From Siphonodentalium dalli (taxonomy: Eukaryota; Mollusca; Scaphopoda; Gadilida; Siphonodentaliidae): DNA of 64,000 nucleotides. Shown in pieces: positions 25,301-40,300 of this stretch. Made by a program: the position numbers and the translations under genes. The DNA lies in NCBI GenBank assembly GCA_032622095.1, contig CP136063.1, forward strand, positions 115,710,723-115,774,722, read 5' to 3'. The notes beneath the pieces were generated by a model, which saw only the letters and a program-made list of their open reading frames with translations, had not been told where the DNA came from and searched no databases. Every line of letters starts with the position of its first letter. The first letter of the stretch is position 1.

Positions 25301-28300
25301 GCATCCATGGTTAAGTGGTCCTGCTATTCTATTATTCTAGGATGTTGGTAGGGTCCTGCTGATTTAGCTATGATGCTGGTGTGTGAAATTATTCTGTTTA
25401 ACCTCTTCACCGCTAAATGACATTATGATGTTGTGTGCTTGGCTCTTGACGTTATTGCCATTTTCCAGTAGAAAAATATAACGGAAATATCACAAAAATC
25501 ATAAAACTGACTCGGTTGAAACGCTATTATCATTCACAATCGTGGAACATCATACAATGTTCGAGATACAGTTTTTCCCATGCACCAATCTCGAAGCTCC
25601 TGTTATGAATAATTGTCTACTGCTAGTGTGTTGAAGTAGGTCCATATAGAACATGACGTGCACTTTTATGTCCTTAATAGTTACAGATGTCATAGCAGCA
25701 AAGAGGTTAAAAGAAAAAAGTACTGTGAATTTTCTTAAATTCTTATTTTACAGTTCTTTGGCTAAATTTCTAAATAATTCAACAGAAGGTCAAGCATTAT
25801 CTTCAGGAAAGATTAGGGACAACAATTTTGAAAATATTTTAACAATGGCTGTGCAAATCATTGCAAACTGACCCAAATCTAGATTTCTCTAGCAATCATT
25901 TTACAACAACTTACACAGCAATAATTTATCTATTTCCAAATTTTTATCTTCTTCTACCACCAACACTGGCTTTTCCTCGAATCATTTAGATTTGACAAAG
26001 TCTATGGAATGACAATTTAAGAATTTCTCACCAACATAGCTAGATGTAGATTAGGACCCACCAACATCATAGCTTTATAGCTAGGCCACTTATCCAGGGC
26101 TCAATACAGTATCTAATGTGGGGACAGCAAGGTCTCATTCAGGATTAAGATGATAGATACCAATATGAAGGTTTGGGATTTATAAGATTGGACAAACTCC
26201 CGGTTCATCAAACTAGAAATAAAGAAAATTTGAGGATTTACATCTTGCAGTTGCTAATGTACGAAGTAATTTGAAATCCAAAGCCAACGTGATTCTCTTT
26301 AGTGATATAACATAGTTCATGGATCTGGCCACCATCCACAACAAATAACAAGAGGTGTGCACTCGAGTGCTAGCATACCCCCACCGTGGCAAATTCAACC
26401 CGCATTATCCGTAAACCCAACAAAAAAGATTTTTAACTTAAAAGAAAAATTTGGACTAATAATATCGATATGGTGTCACAAGAAGCTTGTACAGAAAAAA
26501 TTATTCAAATTGGTTCATATTTGTTAAAGTTATTAAGTCGGACAGAATTTTCTAAGTCAAAATAAGTCGAAAATGAAGTGTAATATTACGAAAAACAGTC
26601 TGAGCCAATCCCTAGCCGCATCATGTAGAGAGGGTATTGTGAGCCGCAATTAGCATCATGTGCATACAAAAAATTATTGAAATCGGTTCATAGTTGTTCG
26701 AGTTATGAGGTTGGACGGACGGAAGCCGGACACACGGAGGGAGAAAGCGTGACAGACGGATGCAGTCAATCCAGTATACCCCACATTTTCTTCGAAAGTG
26801 GGGGTATAATTATAAAAACTAGAGAATCAGTATTGCTCTGAAAATTAGTATCTATATATAGAATATACTATGACTATGATTATTTATTCATAACTCATTC
26901 ATATAACATATACAATTATCTATACAGTGTAATATTATAACATTCAATGAGCTATCGGGGACAGCATAACCGAGAGGGTTATAGTAGACTCACCAAAAGT
27001 ATTGTACTTAAAACCACAATTCCACTCATGAAAATTTGGTACTCTCGGCTACTATGGGTGTATTTTATTTATGCCACAATTATTATTTTTGATTTATTCT
27101 GCAAATTCAACTACATGTACTCCGCTGTTTACTTTTAATGTTTATCCTCACCGAGTGACCCAAACATAACGCTATAAGGAATATGTATTCACACGTAGTG
27201 ATACATACTTTTACGTCATGATGTCAGTCTGTTTCAAAGCCATCAGTCACTTGATATTCCCTTTTATATGTTTCCTAGTTCATATAACACTAGCAACCTA
27301 CATGTATGTTTGATTGGAATGCAGGCAATTTTCCTCATATTTAAAATTGACATAAAAACTTCCAGTTTTAAATGAATGTAAACATTTAATCCATGAAATG
27401 ACGTTTGAACATTTACACCCACAGTTGAAATTTATACCCACAGTAGGGTGTAGAGCTGAAATTTACAAAGTAGTGTTACACACAAACATTGGCAATTATG
27501 GTATAAATCTATATCTCTAGATATATTATTGATGAAGTATGAAATGTGTGTAATATTAACTGGAATTATTATAAAATTAATATAACCATCACTTTAATAT
27601 GTGAGCTATCATGACATGAGAAGCTAGGTTTAATATTCCTGCATGGCACATTATGAATGGTATTCCAGAACCTATAAAAAGTGTTCCAGTAGCAATACTA
27701 CTTTTTACTACTATTGGTATGTCCACAATTAAAAATAATTCATCACATATTTCATTTCATAATCTTTTCATGCAAATATATGAGATGTTTCTTCAAAATA
27801 ACCAAACTGATCATGACTTAAAGACATATTATTCAATGTTTGCAGTGAATCAAAATGATGAGTGAGTACCCAGGTACAGTAATTCCCTAAGTAATTGACT
27901 CCTTAACCACAGTAGAATTATGGGTAATTTTTCAGGATTTAATCGGAAATATGGCTTGTTGCCATTCATCGGAAAGCTCTCACTGAGCAACAAGCCATAT
28001 TTCCGACTAAATCCTGAAAAATTACCCATAATTCTGCTGCGGTTAAGGAGTCGATTATTTAGGGCATTAGTGTACTTGTACTATAATTCTCTATTCCCAT
28101 TCATTCACCATTGCATATTGTTTCACATCACTTTAAAGGTTATAAAGAGGGGAAATGTCAAATTTATATAACCTGTTATGCTTATTAAATGTGCACAGAA
28201 ATATTTGTTCTTTCTGTTCATTTATAACATAATTACTGATTAACAATTCGAGAGATGTATAGAGCCTAAAATGCTCATGTTCAACTGGTTGGGAAATCAA

Positions 28301-31300
28301 TTATATCTGATACAGAAGCCACTATGATAACAGATTAATAGCCAAAAAAAAGGTTACTTGGAAACAGATCCACCAAAATGTGGTAGTAAAATATAGTAAT
28401 GGGTATTTTTGAACGTTCTAAATAGAAAAAAAACAAATTATCAGATAGTTTGTACTTGTGAAATAATTGCACAAACAGCTTGAATAAAGTTGCAGCAAAT
28501 GTTTTAGAATTTTGTAACAGATCAACAGACATAGCTTAATTAAATTTCATTTTCCTGGCGCATGCAACAGTGAATTAAAAGACACCAAGACTAGCAGAAA
28601 TATTAGAATTGTTTTCAAAGAGACCACTGAAATATGGCAACTGAGCATACAAAATTTAAAATTAAGTTTCATAATGAAGAGCCCATTTCATCAATCAGTG
28701 AAGCAAAAAAGAAAACTGCCAGAGAACTGGAATTTAATTCGATGAAGGAATATAATCCACTTTTCATATGCAGTCAATAAAACTCTTAAGATTTCATATT
28801 GGGTCCATATAAGTCTCAAACAGCTCTGTATGTAAATCTTGTTTCAAAGGCGAAATTATTGCTTTTATGACGTTCCATTCCTGCAATCAAAATTCATGTA
28901 AGTAGAAAAATACTTGATCTAGTAAAAACACAGAATTTAAATGTTCTATAAAAGCCGTACTGGCTACCTGAATATTACAGTTAGATATTTACCATGAATA
29001 AAACGTCAAAAACAATTTCAGCTGTTGTAAACTTTCTTCACAAAGTGAAATGCTCTTTTTTATTGTTACCAAATCAGGAAAAGACTAACAATGAACAGTA
29101 GGTATTACTCCAATGTGCAAATGATTTTGTATTAAAAAGGGAGATACATGTATGTTCAAAGCCAAAGTCAATAATTTTCTAGAATATTCAAGGCACAACA
29201 AATGTTTCGTATAGTGGCAGAATATATATTGTTATCCCTATTTTATGATGATGAATTAACCTGTATATTGATGTATCATCAAGGAAATATTTGGGGGCTT
29301 GAACAATAATGTGATATATTAATTAATCATAAGCTGTCAATTCACAGAGTACTGTAAAACAATTGGCTGTCGCTTAATTAGCCATTAAAGTTATATGACG
29401 ATAAACATAATTGGTGTTGGAATGTTTAGAAAGAAGCCAGCCAATTGACCGAACAATGAAAATGCTAAAAATGAAGATTCTCAGTAACTAGACACATATA
29501 ATTGTTGCTTGCAAGAACTAATCTCATATAAATATATTGTGGAAACTCAACGTTTTTGACCAATACTGAGATTGAACTAAAAGAAATTACTCTTGTTTTA
29601 ATATATTAAGCTTATAAGTTCCATATACAACAAGTGTTTTCAAACTTGTTAGTAATAACTGCATACACATAGTCGTAACAAGAGTTACGTTTTTTGTTCA
29701 ATTGTACCATGCAGCAGTAATGTTGCCAGCAAGAGCAAGTTTTCCAAGATAAAGAAATGAGTGCAACTGAGCATATATCCTGATATTTTAGAATAAAAAG
29801 AGTCCTGTCGATATTTAACCCTTTAATGGTGGGAGCTGCGCTGGTGCAGCATTAAATATCATGTGCCAGTGCATTCTCTTATATATGCGAGTCTTCCATA
29901 GGGAGCCTCGCATATATATACGGGAATGCACTGGCTGACAAGGTAAATATTGTTAGGCCTTGTATTCTCTTATATATATATGCGAGGCTCCCTATGGGAG
30001 ACTCGCATATATAAGTGAATGCATTGGCACAGTGTTTTCAAAAAATTCAGGACGCTCCACTCATGGAAGGGTTAAGAGGCATGAAGTAATCTGCTGAGGT
30101 GTTCAGAGAAATAATCTCAGAAGTGAGAAATTCTTTGTTATAGATTCGAATTACATACAAGTGATGACATGTTAATCTCAGAAGTGAGAAATTCTGTGTT
30201 ATAGATTCGAATTACATACAAGTGATGACATGTTGTTGGTCTATCAAAGGGTGAATAAAACAAAAAAGATTTAAAAAAGTAATTTAGACAGTGACTCTAG
30301 TTAACTCTTTCGATGCCAAGCTCGCATAAATGCGAGTTACCCAGTCGCTGCCAAATACGCATTTATGCGAGTTCGGGGGGTGCACCTGGTTTACGGGTCG
30401 TAATTATATTGTTTTGTTGCATTAGAACGGGGGTTCATTTATTTTATGTAGAGTGCTGGTGTGCGCTGACAATTTAGAAGAAAGGTCAGTCAAAGTCATG
30501 CTACTCCTGAAGTTCTATGAGTACAGTCCGAGCCAGAATATACCATTGACAAATTCACTTTTGGTGCATGGGATGCGATATATGAGTGGAAAATAAACAT
30601 CATAATTGACTTGGCGGCCTCCTTTCTGCTGATCAGTTTAGCGTCCAAAAATTCTGTCGGAATGAGGTCGGTGAAAAATACGGAATAGTAGCCGGAATAT
30701 GATTAACTGGTGAAGCATGAATTAATGGGATAGAACAATAGAACAAAAAACAAACATTTAATCATATATGAATTGAAAAAAATTACTGAAAAACATAAAT
30801 TAAAGCAAATCCAAGATGGCCGCCAATGGCACGTGACCCAAAGGCTTTGACCTTGAATGGGTCTCCATGTCGGGGCAGGTGATAGATCATTGTCATATAT
30901 ACCCACATGTAAAGTTTCAACTAAATACACCGATAATTACCCGATAGTCATTGCATTACCCACATATACATAAAATACTTGTATTTACACCCTGAATGCT
31001 TGGCACTGGGGAGTATGTCCGTGTGGAGGGGTGGCAGCGAAAGAGTTAATGGATTAATAGTACGATTGTACTTCTTAATAATCACTTGAATTAATCCCGA
31101 TGTTTTGATATCTAAGCAAGTGTAAACGATTCAACCACTTCAAATGTCTATTGGTTATAAGTTCAGTCAACACTCTGTACACATGTGTAAGTTTAAGGTT
31201 GTGGTAATTAAATTATAAATTAATCATGAATAACACAATCTCACCACATATATCCAACTTACATGTGTGTATCGTGATAGAGATCTGTTTTAAACCGGGA

Positions 31301-34300
31301 CTCAAAATGTACTGACATTTCTACTTGTCACAGACGACAGGTAGACATATTTCATTTCTGCTACTAGCATTGCAAGGAGCAGATAGAATGAATATGCTTT
31401 CCAAAAATGAGCCTTGAATGTAGACCGAATGACATGAGAACAATGATCATACTTCCAAGATATTCACTTAAATTAATCCCGATGTTTTGATATCTAATCA
31501 AAAGCAAACAATTCAACAACTCAAATTCACAAGTGACAATCTGGTCAAGATCAAATTAGCTATTTTATAAATATCGGCGGTGTTAATAATCCATGTAAGA
31601 AGTTGGTCCAACTCTGGAAAATCTGGATTTAATCTCTCTATAATTTGACTATAAATATCGTAAGTGATGAGCCAATCAGGAAAAATATTCTTTTAACATG
31701 CAATTACCGCTGGCCTGAATGCACAGTTGCACACTATGATTTCTCAAGTTGATGTTGATGTCATAAATACTAAAAACTGTACATTGAGGCATTGACTTCC
31801 TATCAGTCAGTCCTTAAAGTTTTTACTCAATATCAAGCTTCTAAGTTTCAGGAATTCTGTGCATGCCTTGACTTGGCATTCTGTGCATGCCTTGACTTGG
31901 CATTCTGTGCATGCCTTGACTTGGCATTCTGTGCATGCCTTGACTTGGCATTCTGTGCATGCCTTGACTTAAGCAGTGTTCAGTCCAATGGGTTGGTCCG
32001 TAAATTTCATTGACACAAGCCATTGTCTGCATTAAACCATTCACATGGCTAGTATGTTGTGTTATAACACAAAACTTCCGATTAATAATTGTAGCTAATA
32101 AGTTCTATATTGGAATAAATGCAATATTGCAAATCAATCTATCTGTAATAAATTAATTCTACTACAATGTAATGAACGCATCACAACAGTCTGAATGCCT
32201 AAGTACAGTAATGCCCTAAGTAATCAACCCCTTTATAACCGCAGCAGAATTATGGGTAACTTTTCAGGATTTAGTCGGAAATATGGCTTATTGCCATTCA
32301 TTGGAACACTACTTTATCCAAAGCTGACTACCTGACTGGAAAAACAACGTCATCCTACACTGTTATGTGAATGTTATTCTGCTTCACTCCACTTAAGATT
32401 TCATCTGATGTGCTAAATACAAAGTGACATGCCACTTTAACCCTTTTGTTACTACAGTAATGCCCTAAATTATTGACTCCTTAACCACAGCAGAATTATG
32501 GGTAATTTTTCAGGATTCAGTCGGAAATATGGCTTGTGCCATTCATCAGAAAGCTCTCACTGAGAGCCTTCCGATGAATGGCAACAAGCCATATTTCCGA
32601 CTAAATCCTGAAAAATTACCCATAATTATGCCATGGGTAAGGAGTCAATTATTTAAGGCATTACTGTAAATGGAATCTCCCATCATTAGTATAGTCGATT
32701 ATTGAACTTAGTATCTGAACATTTCCTAAGGGAACCACTTGTCAATAAGTATTTAGTAAAGCAAGAGTTAATATGCATCTCCAATGACATACATGTAATA
32801 TTAAGTATTACCTTTTAATAGTGTTATAATAATAAATGGTATATTGCCATTGGTGCTAATGAGCACCTGTGGGCTTATTGGCAAATGGCCGATGCATATT
32901 CCAATTATCAGCTCATCACTATGAACAGTGTCACCAACAAGCTATATATATTAAAATAGCAATACACTCAATATTCAAAACATGTATAACATATTTTTAC
33001 AGTATGCCCTTCAAAGTAATAGTTAGAATTGGTTAGTAGAGAGGAGACCGGCACCATAGCAGCAGTTGTTAATATGGCTGAATCAGTTATTGTTGCATGG
33101 CTGCGAGCATAACAGTAATTATGTTTTCCATTGGATATCCCAAGATAAGCATAGGGTTACTAGGATCTCAAAATCACTCTCTTCACAGTCGCAAATTCAA
33201 ATTTTACACCCCCCAAAAAGTGGCGGCATGTGTAGAATTTTCGATAACCCCAAACAAAATCTTATAATAAGTGTCAAAACGTAGCCATGCTGAAATCACC
33301 AATTTAGCCTGTAGTGCACAGGCAATGATATCACTATGACTGATCCGTGCTATCAAATGAGATTGGAAACAAAATTGTTTCACATTTCAGGGGGGGGGGG
33401 GTATATCTACATGGTGCCAAATCAAAACATGGGGGGGGGGGGTGGAATCCGATATACTCCTCATTTATCTTTGATTCAATTAATTTGCACGTGCGATAGA
33501 TATTTCCTGGAACAGCGATCAGATATGGACCTGTCTGCATCTGGCCCTGACTGAACACTCAACTTTTCTTAACCTTGAGGCTTGGGGCAAGAATTATTGA
33601 AATGCATCTAACTGGGACTTCATTACTCAAAAAATTTCAGAGTTATTTTTAATGTTTTGTACACTGATATTACAAGGTGGGGAATCACGTGGTTTCATGT
33701 TGATGAGTATCATACATTCAAAATGGCCGAGAAAATTACAAACGCGACCATAAATGAGGAAAAAGATAATAAACTAGGATAATGACAAATTACATAGTAT
33801 TTTGGCAGCTACGAGCATTTGCTATACTATTTTTCAAACAAGCTAATACTTCATTTGTGTCCAAACTCAGTTGTTTGCTCTAACATTCTGACCAATGTTG
33901 TCAGTCGAAGAATTACCCTAGATGTAAGGACTAGTGTATTCCATGTACAGTAATGCCGTAAGTAATCGACTCTTTAACTACAGCAGAATTATGGGTAACT
34001 TTTCAGGATTTAGTCGGAAATATGGCTTGTTGCCATTCATCGGAAAGCTCTCCTGAAAAGTTACCCATAATCATGATGTAGTTAAAGAGTCGATTACTTA
34101 GGGCATTACTGTACCTCCGACTCGCAACTTTGGTCAGAATGTTATAGAAAAGCACTGGGTATTTCCGAACAAATAAAGTATCAACTTGTTTTAAAAATAA
34201 ACTAGCATATGCTAGTCAAAATGCAATTTTTTGTGTCAGTTCCTCATATATTATGTTTTTTTTTAGTTTACACTCGCCTCGGCCATTTCGAACGTATGGT

Positions 34301-37300
34301 ACTCCCCAACCTCGAAACCACGTGATTCCCCACCGTGTATATATTAAAGAGTTTGTTCATGTTGAGAACACATTTAAAGCAACCATGACAAATGATGATG
34401 AAGCAATGGATAGTCATAGAATAGTTATTAAAATGAAAAAGCTCTGCATATCCAAACATTGATACTACCTTCATTCCAATAAACTCATCATCCTGTGAAG
34501 AAACATTATAAAACCTCCAATAAATGTGAAGCATGCACACGTGCACAAATTTTGTTCTGATGCAAAGGATAATATATAAAAATTCCAAGATTCTTCTTCA
34601 TATTCCCATCTTGACAATAGCACAGGAATCATGGCAGGGGATTATGATTAATGATATTTTGAACATGCTGATACCAAACCAGGTTTACAATCGAAGGATT
34701 AGGAAAAATTACTTCAATTGAAAGCTATGGTAAGAATGTTAGAACAGAAAACTATCGACTATTTCAAAATAAATTGTGTATCATAGTATTTGAAATATAA
34801 TTCACCATATTAAATGCTCATCACCACAACATTACTGTGACATGGGCCATTTTAAGAAATTATAACTTTTGTTTTTTTCTGAATATTTTTAACCCTTTCA
34901 TGACGGGAGCTGTGCTGGTATAGCATTAAAGATCCTCTTTTAACGTTTGGTCGGGAGTACCTTCTCTTATATATGCGAGGCTCCCTATGGAAGACTCGCA
35001 TATATAAGAGAATGCACTCCCAAGCAAACGTTATAAGAGTTGCAAATATTTCTGATCCAGTACTGAAAAAATTGTATTCATCTGGTGGATGGGCTTGGTA
35101 AATGTTCTATAAGCATATTCGTCATTTTATTTTTGAAGTTTGCATAAAGCTGCTTTCACATACTTGCGTTTTACGGATGCGTTTGGCGGACGTGCGCTTA
35201 GAGCTTTCACATACCTCCGTTTACCTCTGCGCATACGCGTCCGTTAACGGATGCGTGAATAATTATTTGTGCTTACATATTGTCCTCTCGCCATGGATTC
35301 CTCCTCCGACGAGGACGTTCTAATGATTGCTTTGTGTATATATAACGAAAGACGACGGAAGAGACCAAGACGCTTTTGGGAGCACGAAATAGTTAAGAAA
35401 AGAAGAGAACAAGGGGCATATGCTAATCTAATTGTCAAAAATTTGTATTCGGATGAAGACAAGTTCATTGGTTATTTCAGGGTGTCTCGCGAACAGTTTT
35501 CGTTAATATTGCATTTCATCGGCGACGATATACAGAAAATGCGAAAGAGCCGAGAGCCACTGTGCCCAAAACAGAGGTTAGCAATTTGACCCAAGATTAG
35601 ATAGCATGGTGCCAGCAGCTGGCATACGCCCCCACATATATACCATTCTCATTCGTAAAGACCACAAAAATATCTACGGTATATCCCATGATTAACGACA
35701 TCGCACCGAATACCCCTGTCCGCTTATGCGTAAAACGGACAGCTTTTCGGTCTGGGAGCGAAAAGTTATGCGCGCACGCACGCACGCGCGTTTAGCGGAT
35801 GGTATGTGAAAGCCCCAGCGATAACATTGGAGATCGAAACGATGCGCATACGGATGCGTTTACGGATGCGTAAAACGCATGCGTTAAACGCATGTATGTG
35901 AAAGCAGCTTTATGTAGACCAAGAGTTGTAATTCCAGAAAAATAAATTCTGAAATATAAATATTAATGAAAACTGACAATTGACATAGCCAACTGACATT
36001 TAAATGTCATGACTGTTCAATGATATACTTGATTTTGGTCCCAAACAAACAAACTTTTGCTCCAGAGATTTGCTTGGAAACACCCATTCAAACTAAAATT
36101 CAGCTATAAAACAAGAGATGGGCTGTCGCCCGTTTCATACCCCCATGTGGCATACCGCCTAGTGTGGCATACCTATAACCGATGGCTGAGATACTCAGGC
36201 AGACGGACCCAAAAATCAACATTTTCAGATAAAGAAAGATGAATATCTCTATTTTCAAGAATGGAAAACCTCAACAAAATGATTAAACGCCCCACTGAAT
36301 GTCATTATAGTGGTGAACATCCACACCAAATTTCATTAAGATCCGACAAACTATGGTTGAGATAACTGCTCAGACAGACAAAAAAAATATTTCCAGATCA
36401 ACAAAAATGAATAACTGTAGAATGGAAAACCCAAACAAAATGATTGAACACTCTATTGAATGTCCTCGTAGTTTTGAACACCCATACCAAATTTCATTGA
36501 GATCCGACCAGCGGATCCAACCAGTGGTTGAGATGTCTGCCCAGATGGACGAATAGACGGAGGATCGGATGCATGTAATCCAGTATGCCCAGCATTTACT
36601 TCGGTCATTGGGGTATAAAAACTGAAATCAACTATGCTAGGTGAATTCTACTACTGGTTTAGCCTACTCTCAGGACAGCTGGTAAGTTTCGTGCAACACA
36701 ATAAAAATAAATAGCTTTTTTAAATGGGTTACTGATTCATACCACAATCGAGTAGATCCACCCAATTTGTCCAGGATTTTTGCAGAACCCTTGACTTTTT
36801 TGCAAAGATTGGGATCTTGAACGTGTGCACATTGTTGCAAATGGGACAGCCATTAGTGTTGGTTCCGATTCGACAGTGTGCCTAGTGTAGTGTCATCCCT
36901 GGCAATGACATTACGAGGAGTGGAGGTATGAAATTCCCTCAGTACGTATTTTTCAAATTTGTCTGAGATTATTTTTGCTTCTGGAATTGTTCCCAGAGCA
37001 CTGAGCATGCAGTGGCATTGATGGTTGATTTGTGATGCCCATGGTACTGTTAATGCAAATATTACAAACAAGTAGCCCAGGGCTGGTGGGTGGGTGTTCC
37101 ATCAGCTGCTTGAGTTTTCACTCAGATAAAACAAATTTTTACTCAAGCCGTTTAAATTAAAATAAGTTATCAAAATGACCGATAAAGCAATATAAAACGA
37201 TTATATATTATGTATATAGGGTCATGAATAGCTTGGAATGGCTTCAAAATCCAAAATTGCACCTTTCAAATGGAGTCATAGAATGCACAACATTTGTGAT

Positions 37301-40300
37301 TGCCACAAGTCAAAATCAAGTGAACATTGAACAGTCAACAGTTTCACAAAGACTTCTCAATATAGGAGATTGTAATGCACCATGTTGTCCACAATCCCTG
37401 CACATATGCATTGCCAATTTATATGATGATACCACATTGAATAAGCAGTGTTTATCAGGGATGACTGAAGGGGATGGCATAAGGCTAGTATAGTCTGCAG
37501 ATACAAGTGCCTGGCAAACAATTACAGTAAGCATTCAATACACATTTGGTTGTTTGAGCATCACCAAAATCAGTGTGACTATTGTGATCCTACTTGTTAG
37601 AACCATGAATATATATTTAACTAAAAAATAATTATACAAATATCTTCAATAAGAGGAAATAAACATTTTTGATATATTGGATGGCAATGGTAAACACCTC
37701 AAAATAAGTAGGTTCTCCCTGATAAAATGCCTGTATCGCAAGAGTCCTGAGACCGATTGTCGAGAAATTTTACAAACTTTAATACTTGTATATATTAGGA
37801 CTGATGATGACAACAAGTGTCGACCCGCTGTATGTTTGGGTAAGCATGTGTGTATTTAGTGATCAAATAAAAAGTCGCAAATCTGTTATGAGGGTTGGAC
37901 AACTCATTTAAAGACTCATGTGAACTACAGCTTAGTTCTGCATGTACATGTAACCCTGTGTCACATAATAGTCACATTAAGACTCATTGTAATGAGTATA
38001 GACCCTGGATTCAATACTGCCATGATGCTGCCAATTCCGCTTGTAGCAGATGAGGAATAACATATTGTTAAATGTCAGTACCCACTCTTTTGTAGATTAC
38101 TCTCTCCCTTTGATGCCATAGGGGCCAAGTCACCTAGGAGATGTCCAGCTGTCGCGAACCAAGCATTCTGACATTTACATGACCAAATGTCCAGCATATC
38201 TGATTAACCACATCTGAGGATATTGTCGAATAATTGTTAATTCTTTTTGGTGTTTATATGAAATAATTAGCGAAAATTCTCCTTAAGAGGGGGTGGGTGT
38301 CTCAAAATAATGAGCAAACAAATTTTTAATAAAAATAAAGGGATGGGTATCTGAAAACATGTAGTACTTAATGAAAGTATCAACGACACTGTAGCTCAAC
38401 TTGGAGAGGAGATAAAGTCATATCATACACTCAATGAAGACTGTTGAGGTGATAAAAAACATGCCTGTAAAATTTCAAAACATTTCTCCAATAATTGTTG
38501 GCTGCAGGTGTGGCAATGGATTTAAATGCGAAATCCAAGATGGCCACTGGCGCCAGGCAGTCATTATTTTTGTAACAAAATTCGGGAAAAAAGGTAAGGC
38601 AAAGCTCCCATCCTGAGGATCTGAAGTTTGGGTGTGCCAAAGGATTTAGTAAAGAGTGGCAGCCATGTTTTTCAAAGAAATTCAGATTTTTTGTTTAGCT
38701 CCCATCTAGAGGTCACCCTGAGAATCCATATGAAGTTTGGTGACGATCAGATGAGTGATGTGGCCTGTAGGGTGTGCCAAAGGATTTAGTCATGCAAAGA
38801 TTAAAATCAAAGATGGCCACTGTCAGCCATGATTTTCAACGAAGTTCAGAAAATATTGATGGCTCCCATCTAGAGGTCACCCATAAGATCCATTATGAAG
38901 TTTGGTGACGATCGGATAAGGGATGTGGCCTGTAGGGTCTGCCAAAGGATTTAGTCATGCAAAGAGTAAAATCCAAGATGGCTGTTGGCAGCCATGTTTT
39001 TTTTAAAAGAATTTCAGAAAAATTTGATGGCTCCGATCTAGAAGTCACCCTGAGAAGATCCTTATAAAGTTTGGTGATGATCGGATGAGGGATGTGGTCT
39101 GTAGAGCGTGCCAAAGGATTTAGTCATGCAAAGAGTAAAATCCAAGATGGCTACATTTTAAAGCAAAAGCATCAAGATGTCTATGAATCCACAGTCACAC
39201 AAGCACCATCAGCAAGTTACCAACAGCCTAGAAAATATAGCTAGCAAAGTTCACAAATGTCTGATATCATCCCAATTTCTAGAAGATCAACCCAGGCTAC
39301 AAGTTGCCAATGCAACACGCTGGAATTGCCAGCTATAAATCATGATTCGCTCAGTTCTAGGAACACCTATCCTGGACCTAATACATTGGCTGCTCTGTAC
39401 CAAGAGTGCTTCATTATTGTGCTTCTTCGTGTATTTTGTCTTGCTTGTATTAAATTTATGTTTTGTTATCAAATAAAGTTCATATAAATAAAAAGTGTTC
39501 CTACTTCAATTCTGTACTGAAATGTAATTGTAATTGAATTACATTTCAAAGTAATTGTAATTAATTACATTGTTAATTAGATGTAATGGGAATTGTAATT
39601 GAAAAATGTTGAAGTAATTGTAACTAGAGGTGTGACTGTCCCAATGGGACTACGGATACCCCCCTGTTTTTAAAATACTAAGATGTTTCACATGTCAGTA
39701 AACATTTAGTTAAAATAATAAAATAACAGTTCCCATTGCAGGTGTACAACCATAACCCTAATCTTAAACCTATTGACCAAAAAATGTAGGAATAAAAGCT
39801 TGGACAAAATTATGTATGTTGCGAACAAAATTCTAAGTCGAAAAAGGGGAATAACTCCACACAAAATATGTCGGACAGACGTCATAATCGCAGGTGCACA
39901 GGTTCCCATGGTACTAAATATCAGTGCCAAGATTAAAAAACATTGACCGAAAAATGTAGGAATAAAAGCTTGGACAAAATTATGCATGTTGCAAAAAAAG
40001 TTTCTAAGTCGAAAAAGGGGGATAACTCCACCAAAAAATGTCGGACAGACGTCATAATCGCAGGTGCACAAGTTCCCATGGTACTAAATATCTGTGCCAT
40101 GTTTTAAAAATAAAAAAATTGACCGAAAAATGTAGGAATAAAAGCTCGGACAAAAGTATACATGTTGCGAAAATTTTCTAAGTTGAAAAAGGGGGGATAA
40201 CTCCAGCAAAAAAAGTCCGACAGACGTCATAATCGCAGGTGGTTGATGTCTGTGCCAAGTTTCACGGAAATTGATAAAAAAACGACTGAGAAAAACTCCG

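Noticed and set aside
31792-32044. Frames with FCACLDLA or SQGMHRMP repeats
   Set aside because: They are produced by a 24-bp minisatellite, whose length keeps any frame open.
36853-37534. Three 70-90-codon frames on both strands
   Set aside because: They overlap one another and show no known motif; with this base composition they could be chance. A decayed transposon protein cannot be excluded.
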